Positions 23,103 to 31,768 are shown, numbered from the stretch's first letter. The stretch: DNA of 64,000 bases from Futiania mangrovi (GCF_024158125.1 NZ_JAMZFT010000001.1:558001-622000); one strand, 5' to 3'. Notes: generated from the letters alone by a model not told the origin. Translations and numbers: made by a program.

Positions 23103-23121
23103 GCCGAAACGTCGTTTCGCA
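23103..23121. promoter_or_regulatory. IclR-like operator (site C)
   Basis: The core CGAAACG-T-CGTTTCG (23105-23119) is a perfect 15-bp palindrome, and the right arm extends to GTTTCGCA as in site B. It lies 26 bases from the hydratase start and 103 bases from the thiolase start. On the minus strand CTGCGA-N17-CAGAAT overlaps it as a possible promoter, again placing the site over a -35 element. Confidence 0.55.
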
Positions 23122-23223
23122 GGCTCGGCGGCGACTATGGCAGACCGGGCCGGAGCGATAAACACCGCGGGCAATGCGCGTCGCGCATGGAGAACCCGCA
23201 GAACCACCGTCGGAGGGATGGAC

Positions 23224-24432
23224 ATGGCCGAAGCCTTTATCTGTGATGCCGCGCGCACGCCTATCGGGCGTCATGGCGGCAGCCTGGCGCAGGTGCGCAC
23301 GGACGACCTGGGCGTCGTGCCGCTGAAGGCGCTGATCGACCGCAATCCCGACGTCGACTGGGGCGCTGTGGACGACGTGATCTACGGATGCGTGACGCAG
23401 GCGGGCGAGGACAGCCGCAACGTAGCGCGCAACGTGGCCCTGCTCGCAGGGCTTTCGACCGACATTCCGGGGGTGACGGTCAACCGGTTGTGCGGGTCGT
23501 CCATGGAGGCGGCGGTGCAGGCCGCACGCGCGATCAGGACGGGCGACGCCGAGCTGGTCGTCGTCGGCGGCGTCGAGAGCATGTCGCGCGCGCCCTATGT
23601 TATGGGCAAGGCGACCGAGCCCTTCTCGCGCAACGTCCAGATGTTCGATACGACCATCGGCTGGCGCTTCCCAAATCCGGTGATGGCCAAGAAATTCGGC
23701 CTCGACGCCATGCCGGAGACGGCGGAGAACGTGGCCGAGCAATTCCAGATCAGCCGCGAGGACCAGGACAGGTTCGCCGCATGGAGCCAGGCGAAGGCCG
23801 TGGCGGCGCAGGAAAACGGGCGGCTCGCGAAGGAGATCGTCCCCGTCCTGATCCCGCAGCGCAAGGGCGATCCCATCGTCGTCGACAAGGACGAGCATCC
23901 GCGCGCGGGCACGACCGTCGACAAGCTCGCCAAGCTCGGCACCCCCTTCCGCAAGGAGGGCGGCACGGTCACGGCGGGCAATGCGAGCGGCGTCAACGAC
24001 GGTGCGGTCGCGATGATCGTCGCCTCGGAAGCGGCGGTGAAGAAATATGGGCTCACGCCGCGGGCGCGCCTCGTCGCGGGCGCGGTCGCGGGTGTGGAAC
24101 CGCGCATCATGGGCATCGGCCCGGCGCCTGCGTCCGACAAGCTGCTGAAGCGGCTGGGGCTCAAGACCGACGACCTCGACGTGATCGAGATGAACGAGGC
24201 GTTCGCGGCGCAGGTGCTCGCCTCGGCCCGCATGCTCGGCATCGCCGACGACGATCCCCGCGTGAACCGCAACGGCGGGGCCATCGCGTTGGGCCACCCC
24301 CTCGGCATGAGCGGGGCACGCCTCATCATGACGGCGGTGCAGGAACTGCAGGAGACGGGCGGCAACCGCGCGCTCTGCACCATGTGCATCGGCATCGGCC
24401 AGGGCATCGCAACGGTCGTGGAGCGCGTCTGA
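23224..24432 (+). CDS. thiolase, 3-oxoadipyl-CoA thiolase-like (PcaF/PaaJ type)
   Basis: A 402-residue thiolase. Catalytic points are VNRLCGSSMEA (Cys at about 90), NEAFAAQ, NGGAIALGHPLGMSGAR and TMCIGIGQG. The N-terminal half (DVIYGCVTQAGEDSRNVARN, and MFDTTIGWRFPNP near 140-152) closely resembles 3-oxoadipyl-CoA thiolases PcaF/PaaJ. No other beta-ketoadipate or phenylacetate genes are present, so a dicarboxylyl- or branched 3-oxoacyl-CoA is a reasonable but unproven substrate. ATG 23224 is six bases after GGAGGG. It is followed after 1 base by the 3-hydroxyacyl-CoA dehydrogenase gene. Confidence 0.88.
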   Translation: MAEAFICDAARTPIGRHGGSLAQVRTDDLGVVPLKALIDRNPDVDWGAVDDVIYGCVTQAGEDSRNVARNVALLAGLSTDIPGVTVNRLCGSSMEAAVQAARAIRTGDAELVVVGGVESMSRAPYVMGKATEPFSRNVQMFDTTIGWRFPNPVMAKKFGLDAMPETAENVAEQFQISREDQDRFAAWSQAKAVAAQENGRLAKEIVPVLIPQRKGDPIVVDKDEHPRAGTTVDKLAKLGTPFRKEGGTVTAGNASGVNDGAVAMIVASEAAVKKYGLTPRARLVAGAVAGVEPRIMGIGPAPASDKLLKRLGLKTDDLDVIEMNEAFAAQVLASARMLGIADDDPRVNRNGGAIALGHPLGMSGARLIMTAVQELQETGGNRALCTMCIGIGQGIATVVERV

Positions 24433-24433
24433 C

Positions 24434-25942
24434 ATGGTGGATTTCGAGAAGGCCACCGCGACCGTTGGCGTCGTCGGCGCGGGCGCGATGGGGCAGGGCA
24501 TCGTCCAGGTTTCCCTTCAGGGCGGGCTCAATGTCGTCGTCCACGACGCGCGCGAGGGTGGCGCCGCGGCGGGCGCCGAACAGGTGCTGAAGCGGATCGA
24601 CCGCCTGGTCGAGAAGGGCACGCTGAAGGCCGAGGATGCGGCCGCCATGCGCGGGCGGCTGACGGTCGCCAGGGGGCTCGACGACCTCAAGCCCTGCGAC
24701 GCGGTCATCGAGGCCGTGTTCGAGGACCTGGAGGTCAAGCGCGCGCTCTTCCAGGAGATCGAGGGCGTGGTGCGCGAGGACTGCATCATCGCGTCCAACA
24801 CCTCCTCGCTGCCGATCGCGTCCATCGCGCGGGTGTGCAGGCACAAGGGCCGGATCGCGGGGATGCACTTCTTCAATCCCGTGCCCTTGATGAAGCTCGT
24901 CGAGATCATCCGCGGGCCGGAGACGTCGGATGCGACCGCGCAGGCGCTCATGGCGCTCGGCAAGCGGCAGGGGCGGGTGCCGGTGCTGGTGGCGGACAGC
25001 CCGGGCTTCCTGGTCAACATGGGCGGTCGGGCCTTCACGACGGAGGGCCTGCGCATCCAGCAGGAGTGCGTGGCCACCCCGGCGCAGATCGACGCCATCA
25101 TGCGCGACTGCGGGCACTTCCGCATGGGTCCGTTCGAGCTGATGGACCTGACGGGCATCGACGTGAACTATCCGGTCAGCATGATCGTCTTCTCCGAATT
25201 CGGATACGACGCGCGCCTCCGGACCACGCCGCAGCACAAGCTGCTCTACGAGGCGGGACGCCACGGCCGGAAGACGAAGGCCGGGCACTTCACCTATGAC
25301 GCGGACGGCAAGGCGACCGACGCGACCGGCGCAGACCATGTGACGGACGCGACGCCCGCCACGGCATGCGCGGTCGTGGAGGGGAACGACCGGCTCGCGA
25401 GCCTGCTGGAGGAGGCAGGCATCGCGGTCGGCGCGGACGACGGCAAGGTGGCGCTGGTCGCGGCCCCGATGGGCGAGGACGCCACGACCTTCGCGGTGCG
25501 GACAGGGGCCGATCCGAAACGCCTCGTCGCCGTCGACGTGACCGGCGACACGAGCCGCCGCGTGACGGTCATGACCGCGCCGGGGGCAGACCTTTCCCAC
25601 CGCGACGCGGTCGCAGCGGCCATCGCGGGCACGGGTCGCAAGGTCACGGCGATCAAGGACTCGCCGGGCTTCGTGCTGCAGCGGATGCGGGCGATGATCG
25701 CCAACCTCGGCTGCGAGATCGCGCAGATCGGGCTCGCCACGCCCGCCGACATCGACACGGCGCTGCAACTGGGGCTCAACTACCCGCTGGGCCCGCTGCA
25801 GATTGCGGAGGACATGGGCGCAAGGACGACGCTCGCGATCATGGAGCATCTGCAGGCGATCACCGGCGACGACCGCTACCGGCCGAGCCTGTGGCTGCGC
25901 CGCCGCGCGCTGCTGGGCCTGCCGGTTCACGACGCCGGCTGA
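24434..25942 (+). CDS. 3-hydroxyacyl-CoA dehydrogenase (PaaH-like)
   Basis: A 502-residue stand-alone 3-hydroxyacyl-CoA dehydrogenase. The NAD-binding motif is VGVVGAGAMGQGI at about 11-23. SNTSSLPI (about 118-125) and GMHFFNPVPLMKLVEII, with the catalytic histidine at about 140, mark the active site. A second C-terminal HCDH domain (about 405-500) includes SPGFVLQRMRAMI and GLNYPLGPLQ. The duplicated C-terminal domain and length match PaaH-type enzymes rather than the short mitochondrial type. It oxidises the hydroxyl made by a hydratase and feeds the thiolase one base upstream. Confidence 0.92.
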   Translation: MVDFEKATATVGVVGAGAMGQGIVQVSLQGGLNVVVHDAREGGAAAGAEQVLKRIDRLVEKGTLKAEDAAAMRGRLTVARGLDDLKPCDAVIEAVFEDLEVKRALFQEIEGVVREDCIIASNTSSLPIASIARVCRHKGRIAGMHFFNPVPLMKLVEIIRGPETSDATAQALMALGKRQGRVPVLVADSPGFLVNMGGRAFTTEGLRIQQECVATPAQIDAIMRDCGHFRMGPFELMDLTGIDVNYPVSMIVFSEFGYDARLRTTPQHKLLYEAGRHGRKTKAGHFTYDADGKATDATGADHVTDATPATACAVVEGNDRLASLLEEAGIAVGADDGKVALVAAPMGEDATTFAVRTGADPKRLVAVDVTGDTSRRVTVMTAPGADLSHRDAVAAAIAGTGRKVTAIKDSPGFVLQRMRAMIANLGCEIAQIGLATPADIDTALQLGLNYPLGPLQIAEDMGARTTLAIMEHLQAITGDDRYRPSLWLRRRALLGLPVHDAG

Positions 25943-26019
25943 CGGCCGGAACGACACGCAAGAGGATGCGGGCGGCGGCCGGACCAACGGCCGCGCCCTC
26001 CGGTTCAGGGAGGTAAGGG

Positions 26020-26742
26020 ATGGAAGGGGCCGTTCTGGTCACCGGCGCGAGCCGGGGCATCGGGCGCGCGGTGGCGCGCGACCTGGCCGCGGCGGGCGCA
26101 ACCGTCATCGGCATGGCGCGCCGGGCGCCGGGCGACGATTTCGAGGGCGAGGACTTCGTCGAGGCGGACCTCACGGACGCGCGCGCCGCCGCCGCGGCGC
26201 TGGAAGCGGTCGCGAAGCGCTGGCGCATCACGCGCCTCGTCGCCAATGCCGGGCTTGCGCGCATCGCGCCGGTCGAGAGCGCGTCGCTTGAGGACTACGA
26301 GGCGACGATGGCGCTCAACGTGCGGGCCGTGCTGCAATCCATGCAGGCGGTGATCCCGGCGATGAAGGCTGCGCGCTTCGGGCGGATCGTCCTGCTCGGC
26401 AGCCGGGCAGCGCTGGGCAAGGAGGGGCGCGCGGTCTATTCGGCGTCCAAGGCGGCGCTCACGGGGCTGATGCGGACGGCGGCCCTCGACCTCGCGCCGC
26501 ACCGGATCACGATCAACACGGTCTCGCCCGGTCCGATCGACACCGAACTTTTCGCCGAGAACGCGCCGCCCGGATCGGCGGCCCGGCACGCGGTCGAATC
26601 GAAGGTGCCGCTTGGCCGCATGGGCCGGCCGGACGAGGTCGCGCATGCGATCCGCTATTTCCTCGAGGACAAGGCGGGCTACACCACCGGGCAGACGATC
26701 TATGTCTGCGGTGGGCTGTCGCTCGGATCGGTAGCGCTGTGA
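26020..26742 (+). CDS. SDR-family oxidoreductase
   Basis: A 240-residue classical SDR with an intact active site: TGASRGIGRAV at 7-17, NAGLARI near 76-82, serine in LGSRAAL, and the catalytic YSASK at about 144-148. The C-terminal GQTIYVCGGLSLG is standard. It probably reduces or oxidises a 3-oxo or hydroxy group of an intermediate in this pathway. It is the third gene of the thiolase operon, 77 bases after the dehydrogenase, and overlaps the acyl-CoA synthetase gene as GTGA. Substrate and NAD/NADP preference were not assigned. Confidence 0.88.
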   Translation: MEGAVLVTGASRGIGRAVARDLAAAGATVIGMARRAPGDDFEGEDFVEADLTDARAAAAALEAVAKRWRITRLVANAGLARIAPVESASLEDYEATMALNVRAVLQSMQAVIPAMKAARFGRIVLLGSRAALGKEGRAVYSASKAALTGLMRTAALDLAPHRITINTVSPGPIDTELFAENAPPGSAARHAVESKVPLGRMGRPDEVAHAIRYFLEDKAGYTTGQTIYVCGGLSLGSVAL

Positions 26743-28835
26743 GCGATCTTCCTGCAAGCCTGCAACACATCCTCGCGCCGCGCCGGGTGGCGATCCTCGG
26801 GGCGTCGGACGGCCCCTCGCGGATCGGCGGGCGGCCGATCCACTACATGAAGGAAGCGGGCTTCGAGGGCGACATCCTACCGGTGAACCCGAACCGGGAG
26901 ACGGTGCAGGGCCTCACGGCCTATCCCACGGTCAGCGACGTGCCGGGCGAGATCGACTTCGCGCTGGTCGCGCTGCCGGCGGCCGGGGTTGCCGAGGCCG
27001 TGCGCGCGTCCGCCGCAAAGGGGGCGAAGGCGTGCCTGATCTTCTCCTCCGGCTTTGCCGAGGTGGGTGAGGAGGGCGAGAGGCTGCAGGCCGAACTGAC
27101 GGCCATCTCGCGGGAAACGGGCGTGCGGGTGATCGGGCCAAACTGCCTCGGCCTCTTCAACCCGTCGGCGGGCTTCTACCCGACGTTCTCGTCCTCCGTG
27201 GACGGGAACTTCCCGACGCCGGGCGGGCTTGCCATCGTGACCCAGTCGGGCGCGTTCGGCAGCCACCTCTTCTATACCGCGAACCAGAAGGGCATCGGCA
27301 TCCGCACCTGGATCAGCACCGGCAACGAATCCGACGTGGACGTGTCGGAACTGATCGGGCACCTGGCGGAGGATCCGGGCACGAAGGTGATCCTCGCCTA
27401 TGTCGAGGGCGCTAAGGACGGCCGCCGCCTGATCGCAAGCCTGGAGAAGGCGCGCGCGGCGAGGAAGCCGGTGCTGTTCTTCAAGGTCGGCCGGTCGGAG
27501 GTCGGGGCGGAGGCAGCACGGTCGCACACGGCGGCGCTCGCCGGCGCGGACGCGGTCTATGACGGCGTGTTGCGCCAGTACGGGGCCTATCGCGGTTCGA
27601 CCGTGGAGGAATTGCTCGACGTCGCCTACGCAGCGCAGACGGGCGTCTACCCCACGGGCAAGCGCATCGGCCTGGTCACCATCTCGGGCGGCGCGGGCGT
27701 GATGATGGCGGACGCGGCGGAGGATGCGGGCCTCGACGTCGCGCCCATGCCGGAGGAGGCGCAAACGACGCTGAAGGAGCTTCTGCCCTTTGCCGCCGTG
27801 CGCAACCCGGTCGACATCACGGCGCAAGTGCTGAACAACCTAGACCTCGTGCCGCAGTTCCTGCAGGCGATGTACCGCGAGGGCGGCTACGACGCGATGG
27901 TCGCCTTCTTCACGATGACGGCCTCCTCGCCGATGATCGCCGACACGATGCGCGACCGCATCCTGAAGGGGCTGGAGGGCTATGAGGACCGCCTGACGGC
28001 GCTCTCCATCGTCGGCGGGCCGGAGGCGCTGAAGCGCTACACCGATGCCGGGCTTCTGAACTACGAGGATCCGGTCCGCGCGATCCGCGCCTTCGCGGCG
28101 CTGATGGGCTTCGGCCGCTCCTTCGCAGGGCAGGAGGGCCGCATGGCCGTCGCGGTGCCGCAGATGGCGCCGCTGCCTAGCGGCCCGCTCGGCGAGAAGG
28201 AGGCAAAGGAGATCCTCGCGAAAGCCGGGCTTCCGGTGGTCGAGGACCGGCTCGCCACGACAGCGGCGGAAGCGGAAGCCGCGGTGCGCGCCTTCGGGCG
28301 GCCCTGCGCCCTGAAGATCGCCTCGCCCGACATCCTGCACAAAACGGACGCGGGCGGTGTGCGCCTCAATGTGGCGGCGGAGGGGGCGGCAGACGCCTTC
28401 GACGCGATCATGGCGGCGGCGAAGGCTTATGACGCAAGCGCCCGCCTCGACGGCGTGCTGGTCTCGCCCATGGCGGGCGAGGGGGTGGAAACCATCCTGG
28501 GCGTGCAGCGCGATCCGGTGTTCGGGCCGGTGGTGATGCTGGGTCTCGGCGGCATCCACGTGGAGGTGCTGAAGGACGTGACGTTCCGCGCCGCGCCCTT
28601 CGACATGGAGGAAGCGCGCGCGATGATCGCCGACCTCAGGGCGCGCGCCATCTTCGACGGCGTGCGGGGCGCGCCGCCCGCGGACGTGGAGGCGCTGGCG
28701 GAGGCCGCGCACCGGCTGTCGCTCTTTGGGGCTGCACATGCCGATACGGTGGAGAGCGTCGACCTCAACCCGGTGCGCGTGATGGCCCGCGGCGAGGGGG
28801 TGCTGGCGCTCGACGCCCTGATCGTGAGGCGCTGA
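26739..28835 (+). CDS. NDP-forming acyl-CoA synthetase
   Basis: A 698-residue ADP/GDP-forming acyl-CoA synthetase (acetate-CoA ligase family), which interconverts acyl-CoA plus NDP and acid plus NTP. The order is CoA-binding Rossmann domain (about 10-130, with AILGASD), ligase-CoA domains (about 150-455), and an ATP-grasp domain (about 475-695) with GPVVMLGLGGIHVEVLKDV. The phosphorylated histidine lies in RSHTAALAGADAVYD at about 263-277. It starts at GTG 26739, overlapping the SDR stop. It could recover energy from a pathway thioester or activate a substrate without pyrophosphate. It ends 3 bases from the converging FliM-like gene. Confidence 0.9.
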   Translation: MSDLPASLQHILAPRRVAILGASDGPSRIGGRPIHYMKEAGFEGDILPVNPNRETVQGLTAYPTVSDVPGEIDFALVALPAAGVAEAVRASAAKGAKACLIFSSGFAEVGEEGERLQAELTAISRETGVRVIGPNCLGLFNPSAGFYPTFSSSVDGNFPTPGGLAIVTQSGAFGSHLFYTANQKGIGIRTWISTGNESDVDVSELIGHLAEDPGTKVILAYVEGAKDGRRLIASLEKARAARKPVLFFKVGRSEVGAEAARSHTAALAGADAVYDGVLRQYGAYRGSTVEELLDVAYAAQTGVYPTGKRIGLVTISGGAGVMMADAAEDAGLDVAPMPEEAQTTLKELLPFAAVRNPVDITAQVLNNLDLVPQFLQAMYREGGYDAMVAFFTMTASSPMIADTMRDRILKGLEGYEDRLTALSIVGGPEALKRYTDAGLLNYEDPVRAIRAFAALMGFGRSFAGQEGRMAVAVPQMAPLPSGPLGEKEAKEILAKAGLPVVEDRLATTAAEAEAAVRAFGRPCALKIASPDILHKTDAGGVRLNVAAEGAADAFDAIMAAAKAYDASARLDGVLVSPMAGEGVETILGVQRDPVFGPVVMLGLGGIHVEVLKDVTFRAAPFDMEEARAMIADLRARAIFDGVRGAPPADVEALAEAAHRLSLFGAAHADTVESVDLNPVRVMARGEGVLALDALIVRR

Positions 28836-28838
28836 AGG

Positions 28839-29837
28839 TCAGGCCGCTTCCGCGGCGGCGACGCCTTCGACGGTGTCGTGCAGTTCCGCGAATGGCTGGG
28901 CGAAGGCGCTGAGCCCGTCGTCTGCGAGGCGGATGCCCTTCTGCCCCTTCAGCGCGCCGAGACGGCCGCGCGCAAGCGGCATGTAGCCCGAGCCGTCGCC
29001 CACGTCGATTTCCAGCGAGACGGGCAGGCTTCGGTCGATCTCCAGCGGCACGAGGGACCCCACCTCGAGCTTGGCGAGCGCGGCAACGGGCAGCGTGACC
29101 CGGTGCAGCACCGCCTCGATCGGCAGGGGCGCGCGGGCGACCTGGCGGGTCAGCGTTTCCGACCAGCCCGGATCGGGCCGCGTGTCGCCGCGCCAGGGCT
29201 GGCGGAGCACCTGCTTGACGGGCTCCAGCATCGGCATGGGGATCAGAAGCTCGATCCGGTCGGTCGTCTCGGAGGTTCCCAGCGTCAGGTCGAAGCCCGC
29301 GAGAATGGCGGGCGTCTGCGGTCGCGCCACGGCAGCCCGCGCGATGTCGAGCTCGGCGCCGGAAATGTGCGCGGCGGGCGCCTCCGCATCGGGGGCCGCA
29401 TCGGTAAGGCCGAGCGAGAAGGCATCGGCCGCGAGGCCCGCAAAACGCATGGCCAGACGGCGGTCGAGCGGGGTGGGCGACCAGTCCTCCGGTATCTCGG
29501 CGGCGGCATCTCCCGCATGGCCGAGGAGACGTTCCACGACGCGCTCCACCAGTGGGGCGGGCAGGCGGATCAGCGCGGAGACGGCCCAGCCGTCCACCGA
29601 CAGGATGCAGGCGAGCGCAGGCCCCTCGAACGCGGTGGCAGCCTCGCCATAGCGGCGCACGCGGATCGCGGCGGGCTTGACCTCGGCCTCGGTGCCGAAG
29701 AGCGCGCCCGCGCGCGCGGCCAGCCTGCGGCCCATGCAGTCGAGCACGACCGGAAGAAGCGGATATTCGCCAAGCTGGTCGGAGACCATGCCGAGCTTGC
29801 GGCGCAATGTCGCTGCCGTGGTTCCCGTGGAAGACAT
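28839..29837 (-). CDS. FliM-like protein, orphan
   Basis: A 332-residue protein with the layout of the flagellar motor-switch protein FliM: a CheC-like middle domain (about 40-225) and a C-terminal SpoA/FliN-like domain (about 240-310) with RVTLPVAALAKLEVGSLVPL and a late GRLGALKGQKGIRL. The N-terminal CheY-binding motif of FliM is not evident. Length fits FliM. No other flagellar or type III secretion gene is in the window. It could be a displaced part of a flagellar regulon. The start ATG 29837 has AAGG seven bases upstream; an upstream in-frame ATG would add 20 residues. Confidence 0.72.
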   Translation of the reverse strand: MSSTGTTAATLRRKLGMVSDQLGEYPLLPVVLDCMGRRLAARAGALFGTEAEVKPAAIRVRRYGEAATAFEGPALACILSVDGWAVSALIRLPAPLVERVVERLLGHAGDAAAEIPEDWSPTPLDRRLAMRFAGLAADAFSLGLTDAAPDAEAPAAHISGAELDIARAAVARPQTPAILAGFDLTLGTSETTDRIELLIPMPMLEPVKQVLRQPWRGDTRPDPGWSETLTRQVARAPLPIEAVLHRVTLPVAALAKLEVGSLVPLEIDRSLPVSLEIDVGDGSGYMPLARGRLGALKGQKGIRLADDGLSAFAQPFAELHDTVEGVAAAEAA

Positions 29838-30038
29838 GCCCTGACCTTGTTTCCCTTCCTGCGCGTGCCTGGGAAATTCTGCACCTATAGGTCGCATGGA
29901 CTTTGCTAAGAGGCCATTAACGCTATGGCCCGGAAAGGTTGCCTTTCGCGCCCGGATCGCGACGATAGGCGGCACACGGGGCAGGCCGCTCGGGACCGGC
30001 CGGACCTGCCCGCAGACAGTCAGACAACGAGGCTTATC

Positions 30039-30902
30039 ATGGTGGAATGGTCGCGTACCTGGACGTGGATCGAGGGCGGCTGGCACGAGGGCAACGTCCA
30101 GATCATGGGGCCGCGCACGCACGGGATGTGGCTGGGCTCGGTCGTCTTCGACGGGGCGCGCGCGTTCGAGGGGGTGGCGCCCGACCTCGACCTGCACCTC
30201 GAGCGGGTGAACCGGTCGGCGGCGGCGCTGAAACTCAAGCCCTTCATGGCCGTCGGAGAGATGCTGGAGCTGGCGCAGGAGGGGATGGCGAAGTTCTCTC
30301 CCGACGAGGCGGTCTACATCCGCCCGATGTACTGGGCCGAGGAGGGTGGTTTCTTCTCCGTGCCGCCGGATCCTGAGACCACGCGCTTCTGCCTCTGCCT
30401 CTACGAGGTGCCGATGCCGCAGCCGGGGCGCAAGCTGGCGCTGACGCTGTCGCGCTACCGCCGCCCGACGATCGAAACCGCGCCGGTGAACGCAAAGGCC
30501 GCCTGCCTCTATCCGAACGGGGCGCGCGCCCTGATGGAGGCGAAGGAAAAGGGCTTCGACAACGCCATCCTGCTCGACGCCATGGGCTATGTGGCGGAAC
30601 TGGCGACCGCCAATGTCTTCATGGTCAAGGACGGCGAGGTGCACACGCCCTATCCGAACGGCACCTTCCTCAACGGCGTGACGCGGCAGCGGGTCATCGC
30701 GCTGCTGAAGGCGGCAGGCGTGACGGTGCACGAGCGGCCGATCCTCTATGACGAGTTCCTGGCGGCGGACGAGATCTTCTCCACCGGCAATTATTCCAAG
30801 GTCGTGCCGGTCACGCAGATCGAGGGCCGGGAGCTGGAACCGGGACCGGTCGCGGCAAAGGCTCGGGAACTTTACTGGGCGTTTGCCCACGGCGGCCTAT
30901 AG
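30039..30902 (+). CDS. branched-chain aminotransferase-family protein
   Basis: A 287-residue fold-type IV PLP enzyme related to IlvE. The early RTWTWIEGGWHEGN and VVFDGARAFEG lead to the lysine-bearing NAKAACLYPNGARALMEA stretch (about 153-170), where the usual K-x-x-GNY reads K-A-A-CLY. GYVAELATANVF and FLNGVTRQRVI follow in the C-terminal half. This CLYPN variant appears to be a recurrent alphaproteobacterial subgroup usually labelled branched-chain aminotransferase; whether it uses branched-chain substrates is uncertain. It is divergent from the FliM-like gene across 201 bases in which I found no convincing promoter. Confidence 0.82.
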   Translation: MVEWSRTWTWIEGGWHEGNVQIMGPRTHGMWLGSVVFDGARAFEGVAPDLDLHLERVNRSAAALKLKPFMAVGEMLELAQEGMAKFSPDEAVYIRPMYWAEEGGFFSVPPDPETTRFCLCLYEVPMPQPGRKLALTLSRYRRPTIETAPVNAKAACLYPNGARALMEAKEKGFDNAILLDAMGYVAELATANVFMVKDGEVHTPYPNGTFLNGVTRQRVIALLKAAGVTVHERPILYDEFLAADEIFSTGNYSKVVPVTQIEGRELEPGPVAAKARELYWAFAHGGL

Positions 30903-30948
30903 GGGGAGCGAGAGGGGCCGTCTTGGCGGCGGCCCCGCGCAACCCCAC

Positions 30949-31725
30949 ATGGGCGACATGGTGCTGACCCGTCTGAAGTCCTATCTCGATGCCGGAAGCG
31001 GCTGGCCGCGCGCGCCCGGCGACACGGTGATCTATGCCGTGGGCGACGTGCACGGGCGCGCCGACCTGATGGACGCGCTGACCGACCGCATCCGGCGGGA
31101 CGCCGAGCGGCGCGAGGCGGAGCGGCGGCTGCTGGTCTTCCTCGGCGACTACATCGACCGGGGCGAGGATAGCCGGGGCGTGATCGACCGGCTGACCGAC
31201 GACCCGCCGGACGGGTTCGAGCGGGTGTGCCTGCGCGGCAATCATGAGGAAGCGTTCCTCGCCTTCCTCGCGGATTCCTCGGGCGGCCCGGCCTGGTGCC
31301 GCTTCGGCGGGCTGGAGACGCTGATGTCCTATGGCGTGCTGGCGCCGGATGCGCCCGCGCCGCGCACGGCGGCGGAGTTCGAGGCGGTGCGCCTCGCGCT
31401 CTCCGCCGCGCTGCCGCAGACGCACCGCGAGTTCCTGGAGACCCTGCCCGTGCGGCACGAGGAGGGCGACTACCTGTTCGTCCATGCGGGCGTGCGGCCG
31501 GGCGTGCCGCTCGACGCCCAGACCGAACGCGACCTCACGTGGATCCGCGACGCGTTCCTGGCGCACGAAGAGCCGTTCGAGCGGTTCGTCGTGCACGGCC
31601 ACACTCCGAGCGAACGCCCCCAGATCAAGCCGAACCGCATGGGCGTCGACACTGGCGCCTATCTGACGGGACGCCTTACGGCCGCGGTGCTGCACGCCGA
31701 CCGGCGCACCACGCTCAGCACCTGA
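30949..31725 (+). CDS. PPP-type metallophosphatase
   Basis: A 258-residue calcineurin-like phosphatase of the bacterial Ser/Thr phosphatase/ApaH-like group. All metal-binding motifs are visible: GDVHG at about 31-35, GDYIDRG at about 66-72, GNHE at about 96-99, and HGHTPS near 222. Substrates in this group are phosphoproteins or dinucleoside tetraphosphates. ATG 30949 is used; ATG 30958 is an alternative. It lies just before the promoter of the polysaccharide locus on the same strand, so a link to that locus or to its BY-kinase is possible but unproven. Confidence 0.87.
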   Translation: MGDMVLTRLKSYLDAGSGWPRAPGDTVIYAVGDVHGRADLMDALTDRIRRDAERREAERRLLVFLGDYIDRGEDSRGVIDRLTDDPPDGFERVCLRGNHEEAFLAFLADSSGGPAWCRFGGLETLMSYGVLAPDAPAPRTAAEFEAVRLALSAALPQTHREFLETLPVRHEEGDYLFVHAGVRPGVPLDAQTERDLTWIRDAFLAHEEPFERFVVHGHTPSERPQIKPNRMGVDTGAYLTGRLTAAVLHADRRTTLST

Positions 31726-31740
31726 GGGTTGATCCCGGAA

Positions 31741-31768
31741 TTGCCGAAACGCGCAGAGCGGGTATAAG
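31741..31768 (+). promoter_or_regulatory. candidate promoter of the polysaccharide export operon
   Basis: TTGCCG (31741-31746), 16 bases, TATAAG (31763-31768) match sigma-70 hexamers at 4/6 and 5/6. They lie 40 bases before the start of the Wza-like gene. No other good candidate occurs in the 82-base gap after the phosphatase gene. Confidence 0.45.

Noticed and set aside
23224-24432. Assigning the thiolase as pcaF or paaJ
   Set aside because: Sequence features are close, but no other genes of the beta-ketoadipate or phenylacetate routes are present, so a specific symbol would overstate the evidence.
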